A stretch of DNA of 64,000 nucleotides from Gammaproteobacteria bacterium (GTDB taxonomy: Bacteria > Pseudomonadota > Gammaproteobacteria > Pseudomonadales > Azotimanducaceae). Positions within the stretch are counted from its first letter, which is position 1. The number at the start of each line of letters is the position of its first letter. The notes beneath the pieces are model-generated. The model did no database searches. It worked only from the letters and a program-made list of their open reading frames with translations, and had not been told where the DNA came from. The position numbers and the translations under genes were made by a program. The stretch spans positions 36,619 to 100,618 of the forward strand of contig JAPOYV010000040.1 in NCBI GenBank assembly GCA_026706385.1. The letters are read 5' to 3'. Of the stretch, positions 53,359 through 61,032 are shown one piece after another.

Positions 53359-55245
53359 ATGCTAGACAAGCCCCGTCTTCGCTCCCCCGTTGACCGCTTT
53401 CAAGCCGCAAGGTCGCCCTTGAAGCTAGCGCTGGTCGGTGTCGCCGTCGCCTGCGGCGCCGAACCGGCCATCGAACGTGTCGAGCCGCCGTCGTGGTGGG
53501 CCGGGATGAAGCACCCCGCGCTGCAGCTCATGGTTCGCGGCGAATCCGTGGCGCAACTCGAGCCAGAGCTCGACTGTCCGGGCGTAACGCATCTCGAGAC
53601 GCGCCGCGTCGACAGTCCCAATTACCTCTTCATCGACCTGGGGTTGGCACCGGACCTCGCCCCCGGTTCCTGCGACATTCGATTCCGCACAGACGACGGA
53701 CACGAATCCACCGTCGGCTACCGCTTCGAAGCGCGCCGGCCGGGTTCCGCCGCCCGCAAGGGCTTCTCAAGCGCTGACGTCATCTACCTGGTCATGCCGG
53801 ACCGCTTCGCCAACGGCGATTCGGCCAACGACAGCGTGCCAGAGATGCTCGAACGCGCGGACCGTGCCAACCCCGACGGCCGCCACGGCGGCGACCTGAA
53901 GGGCGTGATCGATCATCTCGACTACATCGCCGACATGGGCTATACGCAGATCTGGCTCAACCCCGTCCTCGAGAACAACGAGCCGACCTTCTCCTATCAC
54001 GGCTACGCCACGACGGACTACTACCGGGTCGATCCCCGCCTCGGCGACAACGCGCTATACCGGGAACTCGCCGCCCAGGCTCGACAACGCGGCGTCGGCA
54101 TCATCATGGACCTCATTCCCAACCACAGCGGCATCAGCCACTGGTGGGTGGAGGACCCGCCGGCCGCTGACTGGATCAACCACGGTTCCTTCGTGCCGAC
54201 CAGCCACGTCCGCGAGCCGCTGCAAGACCCGCACGGGGCCGACATCGACCGCGAGTCCTTCGTGCATGGCTGGTTCGTGCCCACCATGCCGGACCTCAAC
54301 CAGCGCAATCCGCTGCTGGCGAACTACCTCATCCAGAACGCAATCTGGTGGGTTGAGTACGCCGACTTGAGCGGCATCCGCGTCGACACCTGGTCCTACG
54401 CCGACAAGGACTTCCTCTCCGCCTGGACCCGGCGGGTCATGGCCGAGTACCCCGACTTCAACGTCGTCGGCGAGGAGTGGAACGCGAACCCCGGCATCAT
54501 CGCCTATTGGCAGCGGGGCAAGACGCGCGACGACGGCTACGAGTCCCATTTGCCGAGCCTGATGGACTTCCCCCTGCAGAGCACCATCGTCCCCAGCCTT
54601 CGGGACGACGAGACCTGGAACACCGGGATCGTGTCGTTCTATCGCGCACTGGTTGCCGACTTCCTTTACGCCGACCCCGACAACCTGGTGGTGTTCGCCG
54701 ACAACCACGACATGCACCGCATCTACCATCAACTCAGCGCAGACGACGAGTTGTTCCGGCTGGCGATGGTGCTGGTGCTGACAACGCGCGGCATCCCCCA
54801 ACTCCTGTTCGGCACGGAAATCCTGATGGACCATCCGCCCGACGCATCGCACGGCGTGATGCGGGCCGACTTCCCGGGCGGCTGGCCGGGAGACCGCGTC
54901 AACGGCTTCACGGGCGAGGGTCTGTCACCCAACGCGGCGGAAGCGCAGCAGTTCCTGAAGGCGCTGCTCACGTGGCGTAAATCGTCCACCGCCGTCAAGC
55001 ATGGCCGTTTGACGCACTACGCCCCGGCGGACGGCATCTACGTCTATTTCCGACACACCGACGACGACCGCGTGATGGTTCTCATCAACAAGAACGCCGA
55101 TGCCAAGGACGTCGCGGTGGACCGCTTCGCCGAGTCGCTGTACGGCGCGAACATCGGCGTCGACGTCCTGACCGGTCAAGTGCTCGGCTTGGACCCGGCC
55201 GTTAGGGTTCCCGGCCACGGATTCCTGATCCTGGGACTGCTGTGA
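53359..55245 (+). CDS. GH13 alpha-amylase family glycoside hydrolase (neopullulanase/cyclomaltodextrinase-like)
   Basis: 628 residues. The N-terminal 'LALVGVAVAC' could be a lipoprotein signal (Cys at 32). Residues about 40-125 are a beta-sandwich like the N-terminal domain of cyclomaltodextrinases ('PPSWWAGMKHPALQLMVRG'). The GH13 barrel follows: 'VMPDRFANGD', region I 'DLIPNHSG', nucleophile D343 in 'GIRVDTW', acid/base E372 in 'VVGEEWN', D451 in 'FADNHD'. A C-terminal beta-domain ends the protein. Hydrolyses alpha-1,4-glucans, probably at the cell surface or in the periplasm. Its stop is followed at once by a 14-bp palindrome that belongs to the next promoter. Confidence 0.9.
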   Translation: MLDKPRLRSPVDRFQAARSPLKLALVGVAVACGAEPAIERVEPPSWWAGMKHPALQLMVRGESVAQLEPELDCPGVTHLETRRVDSPNYLFIDLGLAPDLAPGSCDIRFRTDDGHESTVGYRFEARRPGSAARKGFSSADVIYLVMPDRFANGDSANDSVPEMLERADRANPDGRHGGDLKGVIDHLDYIADMGYTQIWLNPVLENNEPTFSYHGYATTDYYRVDPRLGDNALYRELAAQARQRGVGIIMDLIPNHSGISHWWVEDPPAADWINHGSFVPTSHVREPLQDPHGADIDRESFVHGWFVPTMPDLNQRNPLLANYLIQNAIWWVEYADLSGIRVDTWSYADKDFLSAWTRRVMAEYPDFNVVGEEWNANPGIIAYWQRGKTRDDGYESHLPSLMDFPLQSTIVPSLRDDETWNTGIVSFYRALVADFLYADPDNLVVFADNHDMHRIYHQLSADDELFRLAMVLVLTTRGIPQLLFGTEILMDHPPDASHGVMRADFPGGWPGDRVNGFTGEGLSPNAAEAQQFLKALLTWRKSSTAVKHGRLTHYAPADGIYVYFRHTDDDRVMVLINKNADAKDVAVDRFAESLYGANIGVDVLTGQVLGLDPAVRVPGHGFLILGLL

Positions 55246-55276
55246 GACACCGGTGTCTGTCCGACGCCGGTATGAT
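55246..55276 (+). promoter_or_regulatory. Operator-like palindrome and -10 box of the YefM-type antitoxin gene
   Basis: AGACACCGGTGTCT (55246-55259) is a perfect 14-bp palindrome with no loop, 1 base after the amylase stop. A -10-like TATGAT (55271-55276) lies 11 bp further and 23 bp before the antitoxin start. Autorepression at such sites is usual for YefM/Phd loci. Without a loop or T-run it is unlikely to be a terminator. Confidence 0.5.
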
Positions 55277-55299
55277 CTTCCTCGACCCGGGAGGTTCCG

Positions 55300-55542
55300 T
55301 TGGCATCGATCACCGCCAAGGAAGCACGCGCCAATCTCGACCGGCTCATCGACGAGGCGGCCACCTCACATGAGCCCCTGCTGATAGTCGGCAAGGGGAA
55401 CTCGGCGGTGCTTGTTGCCCAGGAGGATTGGGCAGCGATCCAAGAAACGCTGTTTCTACTTTCGATCCCGGGAATGCGCGAGTCGATTCGGGAAGGCTTG
55501 GCCACCCATGTCGCCGGCTGCGACGAGGCACTCAATTGGTGA
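55300..55542 (+). CDS. YefM/Phd-family antitoxin
   Basis: 80 residues from TTG 55300 (GGGAGG at 55289-55294). The whole protein follows the YefM pattern: 'ITAKEARANLDRLIDEAATS' DNA-binding N-terminus, 'SAVLVAQEDWAAIQETLFLL' core, then the toxin-binding tail 'IPGMRESIREGLATHVAGC' and a final W. It should dimerise, bind the upstream palindrome and cover a YoeB-type toxin. The stop overlaps the start of the next, broken, frame (GTGA). Confidence 0.85.
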   Translation: MASITAKEARANLDRLIDEAATSHEPLLIVGKGNSAVLVAQEDWAAIQETLFLLSIPGMRESIREGLATHVAGCDEALNW

Positions 55543-55646
55543 GTGTGCGCCTTGTCTTCCCAGAGCAAGTGTTGGTACATCCCAGGCACCGGTTCGACAG
55601 CGGGCGGCGTTTCCGTCGATCTGAGCAGGTAGGACGTGGTCAATAG
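55539..55646 (+). pseudogene. Decayed YoeB-type toxin remnant
   Basis: GTG 55539 overlaps the antitoxin stop exactly as in yefM-yoeB operons. The first residues, V-R-L-V-F-P-E-Q, match the beginning of YoeB toxins. After that the reading frame gives 24 residues with little similarity and stops at 55644-55646. Intact YoeB is about 85 residues with catalytic residues in the C-terminal half, so the toxin is dead. Its end overlaps the convergent PhyH gene. The following sequence does not restore YoeB in any frame I could align with confidence. Confidence 0.6.
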
Positions 55647-56458
55647 GAGAACGGCGCTTCGTCTGGGTATAGCCGCGCCCGCGCCTCGACGGCGCGGGCC
55701 GTCACGGCGCGGGCTTCGGCGAACCGGCGCTGCGGCCAGCGGTCGCCGGCGAGTTCAACGTCCAGTCGATGGTCGAAGTGGAAGTAGACCGTCCGCCGCA
55801 AGTCGTCGGAGCGGTTCCACGGGCTGCCGTGGATCACCGTGGTCGCGTGGAAGATGACGTCGCCGCGCTTCACGGGCACGGGGATCGCTACACGGGCGTC
55901 GCTCTCGTCGCTTCCATTGGTCCAGCTTCGGATGAATTCCGGATGCTCATCCGGGGCGTGGTGGCCCGTTAGGTGGCTGCCCGGAAAGACCCGCAGGCAA
56001 CCGTTGTCGACGGTAGCTTCGTCGAGGTAGATGTCCATGTTGAACACGGGGAAGCGAAACACCTTGACGGGGTCTTGGTGCCAACGTGCGGGCACACCGT
56101 GCCGCGGCAGCTTGAACACCAACGCATGGACGGATGCCGCGAACTGGTCACCACCCACGAGTTGGGACACCGCCGCCAGCAAAGGCGGATAGGCGAGCAG
56201 GATCTGGAAGCTCGGCGGCATATCGGCCGCGGCGAGGTCGTTCACGCGGTAAAGGCAATGCGCCTTGCCCAACTCCGGATCCTCGCCGTAGCGCCAGCGG
56301 TCATCGCCGAAGGGACCACCGATACCGCGCTCGATGAGGGCCAGGCTGTCCCGATCAGGAGCCGCGAGTTCGCTTTCCGGGACCATGGACGGGACATGCA
56401 GGAAGCCATTGGCGGCGAAGTCTTGCAGTTGCCGGCGGGTCAGGGGCTGCGGGTGCAT
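55640..56458 (-). CDS. PhyH family dioxygenase, copy 4
   Basis: 272 residues, the shortest of the four. H127-x-D129 in 'ARWHQDPVKVF', distal H210 in 'TTVIHGSPWN', and R221 in 'DDLRRTVYFHF' as 2-oxoglutarate anchor: a complete active site. 'GCLRVFPGSHLTGHHA' before the second half is typical of PhyH proteins acting on small molecules (ectoine-hydroxylase-like layout). Convergent with the broken toxin gene, 3' ends overlapping by 7 bp. Monocistronic as far as can be seen. Confidence 0.85.
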   Translation of the reverse strand: MHPQPLTRRQLQDFAANGFLHVPSMVPESELAAPDRDSLALIERGIGGPFGDDRWRYGEDPELGKAHCLYRVNDLAAADMPPSFQILLAYPPLLAAVSQLVGGDQFAASVHALVFKLPRHGVPARWHQDPVKVFRFPVFNMDIYLDEATVDNGCLRVFPGSHLTGHHAPDEHPEFIRSWTNGSDESDARVAIPVPVKRGDVIFHATTVIHGSPWNRSDDLRRTVYFHFDHRLDVELAGDRWPQRRFAEARAVTARAVEARARLYPDEAPFSY

Positions 56459-56603
56459 TTACGGACTAAACCACCTTCCCGGCCTCTCATCAAATCGAGG
56501 TGCGCAGGCCCCTCCGGCCGTATCGAAATGCACGCCGTCCTGTTGCAGGCACGGATCGCCGCTGATAGGTTGCGCGCAACTACTCGACCACAGGAGACGA
56601 CCG

Positions 56604-56642
56604 ATGGCACCTCGCACCCTTCTTGGAAACGGGAGCGCTTAA
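56604..56642 (+). other. Possible 12-codon leader ORF
   Basis: ATG 56604 has a strong AGGAG 8 bp upstream and reads M-A-P-R-T-L-L-G-N-G-S-A then TAA. It lies in the 277-bp gap (56459-56735) before the second methyltransferase and is followed by two potential hairpins. It could be a regulatory leader peptide or the stump of a lost gene. The rest of the gap shows nothing else. Confidence 0.3.
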
Positions 56643-56704
56643 GGCCCGCGGTCGACTCTGCACGGTCCGAACCTCGGGCCGCGTTCTCCCAAATCTCATC
56701 TCAC

Positions 56705-56723
56705 GCCGCGCTGATCACGCGGC
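56705..56723 (+). promoter_or_regulatory. Hairpin just upstream of the methyltransferase ribosome-binding site
   Basis: Perfect 6-bp stem GCCGCG / CGCGGC with loop CTGATCA. It ends 1 base before the ACGGAG Shine-Dalgarno of ATG 56736. A longer-range GGCCCG / CGGGCC pairing (about 56643-56684) precedes it. Could modulate translation together with the leader ORF. Confidence 0.3.
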
Positions 56724-56735
56724 TACGGAGAACGT

Positions 56736-57476
56736 ATGTCTATCGAAAACGATCGTCGCGCGCTTGATGAGGAGTTCGAGCGTCTGCGCGAATCCGGTCG
56801 CGTCTTGCGCGACCCCGGCGGCATCGGCTACGACGTCGAGAGCCTGCCGGATTTCTTCAATGCCGTCGCCCACCTGTGGGATGCCAAGTTCGCCGGCGAC
56901 TATGACAATCTGCACGGTGCCGTCGCCACGCAGTTTCCGGTGACAAGGGAGCCACTGAAGGTCCTCGATGTCGGCTGCGGCACCGGCTTGGAACTCGCCC
57001 ACATCTTCGAGCGCGTGCCCAATGCCGAGATCACGGCCATGGACCAGGCACCGCGGATGCTTGCTGAGCTCGGTACCAAGTACGCGGCGCGGATGGGGCA
57101 GATCACGCTCCTCGAAGCGTCCTGCGTTGAGTGGCCGTCGGGCCTAGTCGACTTCGACTACGTCGTGTCCGTCCTCTGCGTGCACCACTTCCCGCCCGAC
57201 ACCAAGGTCGGCATCTACCGGAACTTCAGAGAAGCGTTGAAACCCGGTGGTGCCTACGTCGAAGGCGACCAGATGACCGACGGGCGGGCGGGCGCGGAAG
57301 ACCACGGCGACTTCGAGAGGTCGATTGCGAAACTCCCCGGCGGGCGCACCGGCGAGTGGAACTACGACGTCACGCTCAATTACGAGACGAATCGGCAACT
57401 GCTGCGCGAAGCGGGGTTCGGCCAGGTCGAGCGGCGATGGCGGGGCGACGGGGAGGCGGTGTTGGTGGCACGGTGA
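56736..57476 (+). CDS. Class I SAM-dependent methyltransferase, copy 2
   Basis: 246 residues. Motif I 'LKVLDVGCGTGLELAHIF' (about residues 69-86), acidic strand-2 end in 'ITAMDQAPRML', 'DYVVSVLCVHHFP' for motif II, and 'ALKPGGAYVEGD' for motif III. Similar in size to copy 1 (12279-13004) but with different flanking sequence, so not a recent duplicate. The N-terminal 50 residues form a helical cap. Substrate unknown. Convergent with the PQQ dehydrogenase gene. Confidence 0.83.
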   Translation: MSIENDRRALDEEFERLRESGRVLRDPGGIGYDVESLPDFFNAVAHLWDAKFAGDYDNLHGAVATQFPVTREPLKVLDVGCGTGLELAHIFERVPNAEITAMDQAPRMLAELGTKYAARMGQITLLEASCVEWPSGLVDFDYVVSVLCVHHFPPDTKVGIYRNFREALKPGGAYVEGDQMTDGRAGAEDHGDFERSIAKLPGGRTGEWNYDVTLNYETNRQLLREAGFGQVERRWRGDGEAVLVAR

Positions 57477-57487
57477 CCTCGCCGGTT

Positions 57488-57505
57488 GCGGACGTGGACG
57501 TCCGC
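57488..57505 (+). repeat. GGA-loop hairpin repeat, copy 5
   Basis: GCGGACGTGGACGTCCGC, identical to copy 1 (loop TGGA), preceded by TT and followed by GCGCACC. Lies between the convergent methyltransferase (stop 57476) and PQQ dehydrogenase (end 57529). Confidence 0.8.
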
Positions 57506-57528
57506 GCACCACAAACGCGATGGGCCGC

Positions 57529-59559
57529 TCACGGAAGGCTAAACGCGAAGTATTCCGACCCCGACGGCGGTCCCATGCGGCCGCCGCCGGCGGCGATCGC
57601 CACGTACTGCTTGCCGTCGACGCTGTAGACGGCCGGCGTCGAGAACGCGGCGGCCGTCAACTCGGTCTCCCAGAGGATCGAGCCGTCGCGCGTGTCGTGG
57701 GCGCGGAACTTCATGTCGGGCGTTGCGCCGATGAAGATCAGCCCGGACTTGGTGACCACCGGGCCGCCGTAGTTGACGGCGCCGAAGCCGAGATCGGGAT
57801 GGGTCGGGTAGTTGCCGAACGGCACTTGCCAGACGATCTCGCCGGTGGCGAGGTCGATGGAATTGAGCGTACCCCAGGGCGGTGCATTGCCGGGCAAGTC
57901 CTCGTGGTCGCGCAGGTACACGTAGCAGCAGTGGGTGTAGGTGACATCCGTGGTAGGCGCGTCCACCACCGGTTCGGGCTGCATGAGGTGCTGCATGATG
58001 CCGTTCCGCACGTACTCGTCGAGGTGCGCGAAACCGACCATGCGGCCCTTGCCCTCGTTGACGATCTTCAGCACTTCGCGGTAGCCCACGCGCTCGATGA
58101 CACCGACCAAGGTCGGGCCGGCATCGGTCCCGCTGAAGTCCGGCGCGTGGCAACTCCCGCAGTGCAGGGCGTAGCTCCCCGCCTTGCTGAAGCCGACCGG
58201 TATCTCGTTGAGGGTGAGGTGGCCCGAGACATCGTTCGCATTCAGGATCAGCCGGTTGTTCGCCGGATCGAAGGCCGAGCCGCCCCACTCGGCACCGCCG
58301 TCATACCAAGGCGTTATCAGGATCGTGCCCACCTTCGGGGGTGTCCACGGGCGGATGTCGTAGTCCTTGATCTTCTCCAGTACCGCTTGGCGCGCCTCCT
58401 CGCTGCGATTCGTGACCTCGAAAACCTGACGGCTGAAGGCGATGCTCGATACGGGCTGCTTGGCGGCAGTCACCTCGCCCGGCATGGAGCTTTCCATTGC
58501 CGAGTCGACTTCATAGATGGGATGCAGCGGCTCGCCGGTTTCCCGGTCGAAGACGTACAGATGGCCGGACTTGGTGGTTAACGTCACGGCGTCGATCACC
58601 TTCCCGTCCCTCTCCAACTGCACGAGCGTCGGCGGCGCCGGGTTGTCCCGGTCCCACAGGTCGTGGCGCATCACCTGGTAGTGCCAGCGGTACTCGCCGG
58701 TGCGGGCGTCGAGGGCGACGATGCTGTTGGCGTACAGGTTGTCGCCGAGGCGCGCCGCACCCACGAAATCCGGCGTAGCCGAACCCGTGGGGACGAACAA
58801 CAAGGCGCGTTCCTCGTCGAGGGTCAGGGCGGTCCAGGCGTTGGCGCCGCCGGCCTTCTCCAGGGAGCCCTCCGCCCAGGTTTCCGACCCGCGCTCGCCG
58901 GGAGCGGGAATCATGCTGAACTTCCAGACCAGTTCTCCGTCGATGGCGCTGAAGGCGCGAATCGAGCCCGGGAACGAATCGGCCCACTCCGTGGTGGTGA
59001 ACCCGGTGATGATCGTGTCCTCGAACACGACGCCCGGCGCGGTGAGCCCGAAGTGCCCGCCGCGGTCGTTCTCCTTCGGCCGCATGTCGAGCCGACCACC
59101 TTCCCCGAAGGTCGGCACCAACTGGCCATCGTCCGCGTTCAAGGCGATAAGTTCCGCGCCGGCCGCGAACAGGATCCGCCGGTCGTCGCCCTTCTCCCAC
59201 CACATCAGGCCGCGTTGGGCCGCCCCGGGCAGTTCGAGATCGGTACGCCATATCTCTTCGCCGGTCGCGGCGTTGAGCGCGAAGGGGACCAGCTTCGGGG
59301 ATAGGGCATAGAAGACGCCGTCGACCACGAGCGGGCTGGTGTACATCGTGCCGCTCGGCTCGCCGGAGTTGTAGACCCACGCCTGCTGAAGTTGGCCGAC
59401 GTTGTCGCGGTTGATCTGGTCGAGCTCGGAGTAGTGCTGCCTGCCCTCGTCGCCCATGTACACCGGCCAATCCACGTCGCTTCTCTCAGGCGGGGCGCAC
59501 GAAACCAACGCCACGGAGAGGATTAGTAGGGATGTTGCAGCGGGTCTCACGACAGTCAT
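57529..59559 (-). CDS. PQQ-dependent dehydrogenase with inserted cytochrome c motif (quinohaemoprotein)
   Basis: 676 residues from ATG 59559 (GAGG 10 bp upstream; an ATG at 59604 is possible but adds no conserved sequence). The N-terminus 'LLILSVALVSC' is a lipoprotein signal with lipobox L-V-S-C. The body is an eight-bladed propeller with repeated W motifs ('LVWKFSMIPAP', 'GEIVWQVPFGNYP', 'ILWETELTAAA') and the 'DRDNPAPPTLV' loop of glucose/alcohol-type quinoproteins. A haem c site C-G-S-C-H lies at about residue 465, inserted between blades as in membrane-bound glucose-dehydrogenase-like quinohaemoproteins. Oxidises an alcohol or sugar in the periplasm and passes electrons to the respiratory chain. 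PQQ synthesis genes are not in the window. Confidence 0.88.
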   Translation of the reverse strand: MTVVRPAATSLLILSVALVSCAPPERSDVDWPVYMGDEGRQHYSELDQINRDNVGQLQQAWVYNSGEPSGTMYTSPLVVDGVFYALSPKLVPFALNAATGEEIWRTDLELPGAAQRGLMWWEKGDDRRILFAAGAELIALNADDGQLVPTFGEGGRLDMRPKENDRGGHFGLTAPGVVFEDTIITGFTTTEWADSFPGSIRAFSAIDGELVWKFSMIPAPGERGSETWAEGSLEKAGGANAWTALTLDEERALLFVPTGSATPDFVGAARLGDNLYANSIVALDARTGEYRWHYQVMRHDLWDRDNPAPPTLVQLERDGKVIDAVTLTTKSGHLYVFDRETGEPLHPIYEVDSAMESSMPGEVTAAKQPVSSIAFSRQVFEVTNRSEEARQAVLEKIKDYDIRPWTPPKVGTILITPWYDGGAEWGGSAFDPANNRLILNANDVSGHLTLNEIPVGFSKAGSYALHCGSCHAPDFSGTDAGPTLVGVIERVGYREVLKIVNEGKGRMVGFAHLDEYVRNGIMQHLMQPEPVVDAPTTDVTYTHCCYVYLRDHEDLPGNAPPWGTLNSIDLATGEIVWQVPFGNYPTHPDLGFGAVNYGGPVVTKSGLIFIGATPDMKFRAHDTRDGSILWETELTAAAFSTPAVYSVDGKQYVAIAAGGGRMGPPSGSEYFAFSLP

Positions 59560-59639
59560 ACGCACCAATCCTCGAGGCATGAAAAGGCCCGAACGGGCTC
59601 TCAACCTAGCACAAACACCAGCGACGGCGTGCGGACGCG

Positions 59640-59935
59640 TCAGCCTCCCTCGGCGAACCGCGCAAAGTCGTTGTACACGTCGAGGTCGTCGACCTCGCCC
59701 GGATACGGATGCGGCAATCCGTCCGCGAGCAGGAACTGTTCGACGGTGATCCCCTTGACGTGGGGCGTCTCGAACTCGTCGGCGCCGATCACCAGGAGCT
59801 AAGCTCCCGGGAACGTCCTCGGAAACCAGGCGAAGTCCAAGGGACCAGTCCGTCCCACCTTCACCTGGTAGAGCCTTCGCCCATGGTCGACGAAGTCCAG
59901 TTCGTGCTCCCGCGACGCTTGACGAGGCGAGGCCA
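59640..59935 (-). pseudogene. C-terminal remnant of a DUF4143-type AAA ATPase
   Basis: On the minus strand the frame reads 'REHELDFVDHGRRLYQVKVG', then 'DFAWFPRTFPGA', hits TAG (59799-59801) and continues in the same frame with 'LLVIGADEFETPHVKGITVEQFLLADG' (quoted in part) to TGA at 59640. This is the end of an ATP-binding DUF4143 protein with one in-frame stop; the ATPase part is absent upstream. The sequence before about 59935 is not alignable. The remaining part of the 59560-60066 gap contains only two hairpin repeats. Confidence 0.6.
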
Positions 59936-59990
59936 GAGGTCGTCCCGGTCGATCCGACCCTGGGCCAAAGCTCGTTTCGCGCAACGGTAC

Positions 59991-60008
59991 GCGGACGTCC
60001 ACGTCCGC
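59991..60008 (-). repeat. GGA-loop hairpin repeat, copy 6 (minus orientation)
   Basis: The plus strand reads GCGGACGTCCACGTCCGC, the exact reverse complement of copies 1 and 5. On the minus strand the tail is GCGTACC. Lies about 58 bp downstream of galU, in the same orientation as galU. Confidence 0.8.
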
Positions 60009-60025
60009 ATCGAGTAGCGCTCTTT

Positions 60026-60043
60026 GCGGGCCCGGAGGCCCGC
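60026..60043 (+). repeat. GGA-loop hairpin repeat, copy 7 (covarying stem)
   Basis: GCGGGCCCGGAGGCCCGC: 7-bp stem GCGGGCC/GGCCCGC with loop CGGA, tail GCGTACC. Two stem pairs differ from the consensus and both sides change together (A-T to G-C, G-C to C-G). 17 bp from copy 6 and 23 bp from the end of galU. Confidence 0.7.
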
Positions 60044-60066
60044 GTACCGCCTGAAGCTCCCGCCTG

Positions 60067-60966
60067 TTACAGGTCCCGCGCGACGCGGCGCACGATGCGC
60101 TTGAAGTCCGCGCCAAGGTCTTCCCGGCGCATCGCGTAGTGGAACAGTGCCTCCAGGTAGTTGACCGGATCACCGGTGGTGAGCCAGCGGCCGTCGTCCA
60201 CCGGACAGGCGTACACGGGCCCGCCGCGCTGCATGTAGGCCTCGATCGCGTCCATCAGCCACAGTTCATCGCCTTTCCCAGTCGGCGTTTCGGCCAGGAT
60301 GTCGGCGATCTCGGGCGGGAGGATGTAGCGGCCGAAGCCCACCAAGTCGGACGTGACCTGGGTTGGGGTGGGCTTTTCCACGATGCGGGTGACGCGCATG
60401 ACCTCGTCGGTTTCGATCATGCCGTACTTGGGAACCTGGTCCTTCTCAACGCGTTGCGCGCCCAGGATGACGCCCGGCGTCTTCCGATACTGGTCGATGA
60501 GTTGCCGCGTGAACGGCACGGTGGAACTGACCAGATCGTCCGCGAAGGCGTAGACGAACGGCGCATCCCCCACAAGCGGTGCCGCGTTCAGGGCCGGCGT
60601 CCCGTTGCCGTAGGGACCCCGTTGGCGAATGAACGCGGCATTGACCAACTCGTTGGCGCGACGGACTTCGGCGAGATATTGAGCCTTGCCATCCGCCGCG
60701 AGAGCGTCCTCCAAAGTCGGGTGGCGGTCGAAGTGGTCCTCCAGCACTTTCTTGTCCCAGCGGGTCACAAAGATGACATCGCCAATGCCGCTGTCCGCCA
60801 ATTCCTCGACGATGTACTGGACAATCGGGCGGTCGATGAGCGGGATCATCTCCTTGGGCACCGCCTTGGTGGCAGGCAGGAAGCGCGTTCCGCTGCCAGC
60901 GGCGGCAATGACCGCCTTCGTAATCGGGGCGCTTGGATCCGGGGGAACAATGGTCGTCGTCGGCAT
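60067..60966 (-). CDS. galU: UTP--glucose-1-phosphate uridylyltransferase
   Basis: 299 residues from ATG 60966 (ATG 60978 adds four). The nucleotidyltransferase signature is 'KAVIAAAGSGTRFLPATKA', followed by 'KEMIPLIDRPIVQYIVEE', the metal/UTP region 'FVYAFADDLVSS' and the sugar-binding 'VGFGRYILPPEI'. Makes UDP-glucose for envelope polysaccharides. Divergent from glmU, so both UDP-sugar genes start from the same 66-bp region. Confidence 0.95.
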   Translation of the reverse strand: MPTTTIVPPDPSAPITKAVIAAAGSGTRFLPATKAVPKEMIPLIDRPIVQYIVEELADSGIGDVIFVTRWDKKVLEDHFDRHPTLEDALAADGKAQYLAEVRRANELVNAAFIRQRGPYGNGTPALNAAPLVGDAPFVYAFADDLVSSTVPFTRQLIDQYRKTPGVILGAQRVEKDQVPKYGMIETDEVMRVTRIVEKPTPTQVTSDLVGFGRYILPPEIADILAETPTGKGDELWLMDAIEAYMQRGGPVYACPVDDGRWLTTGDPVNYLEALFHYAMRREDLGADFKRIVRRVARDL

Positions 60967-60996
60967 CGCTAGGCCCATTCCGCCGTGTGCAACTCC

Positions 60997-61002
60997 TATA
61001 AT
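60997..61002 (+). promoter_or_regulatory. -10 box for glmU-glmS
   Basis: A perfect TATAAT 30 bp upstream of the glmU ATG. No good -35 at the right distance, so an activator or weak -35 may be involved. Within the short galU/glmU divergent region. Confidence 0.45.
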
Positions 61003-61032
61003 GCTTGACCCTCACGCGGGACGGGAACACCC

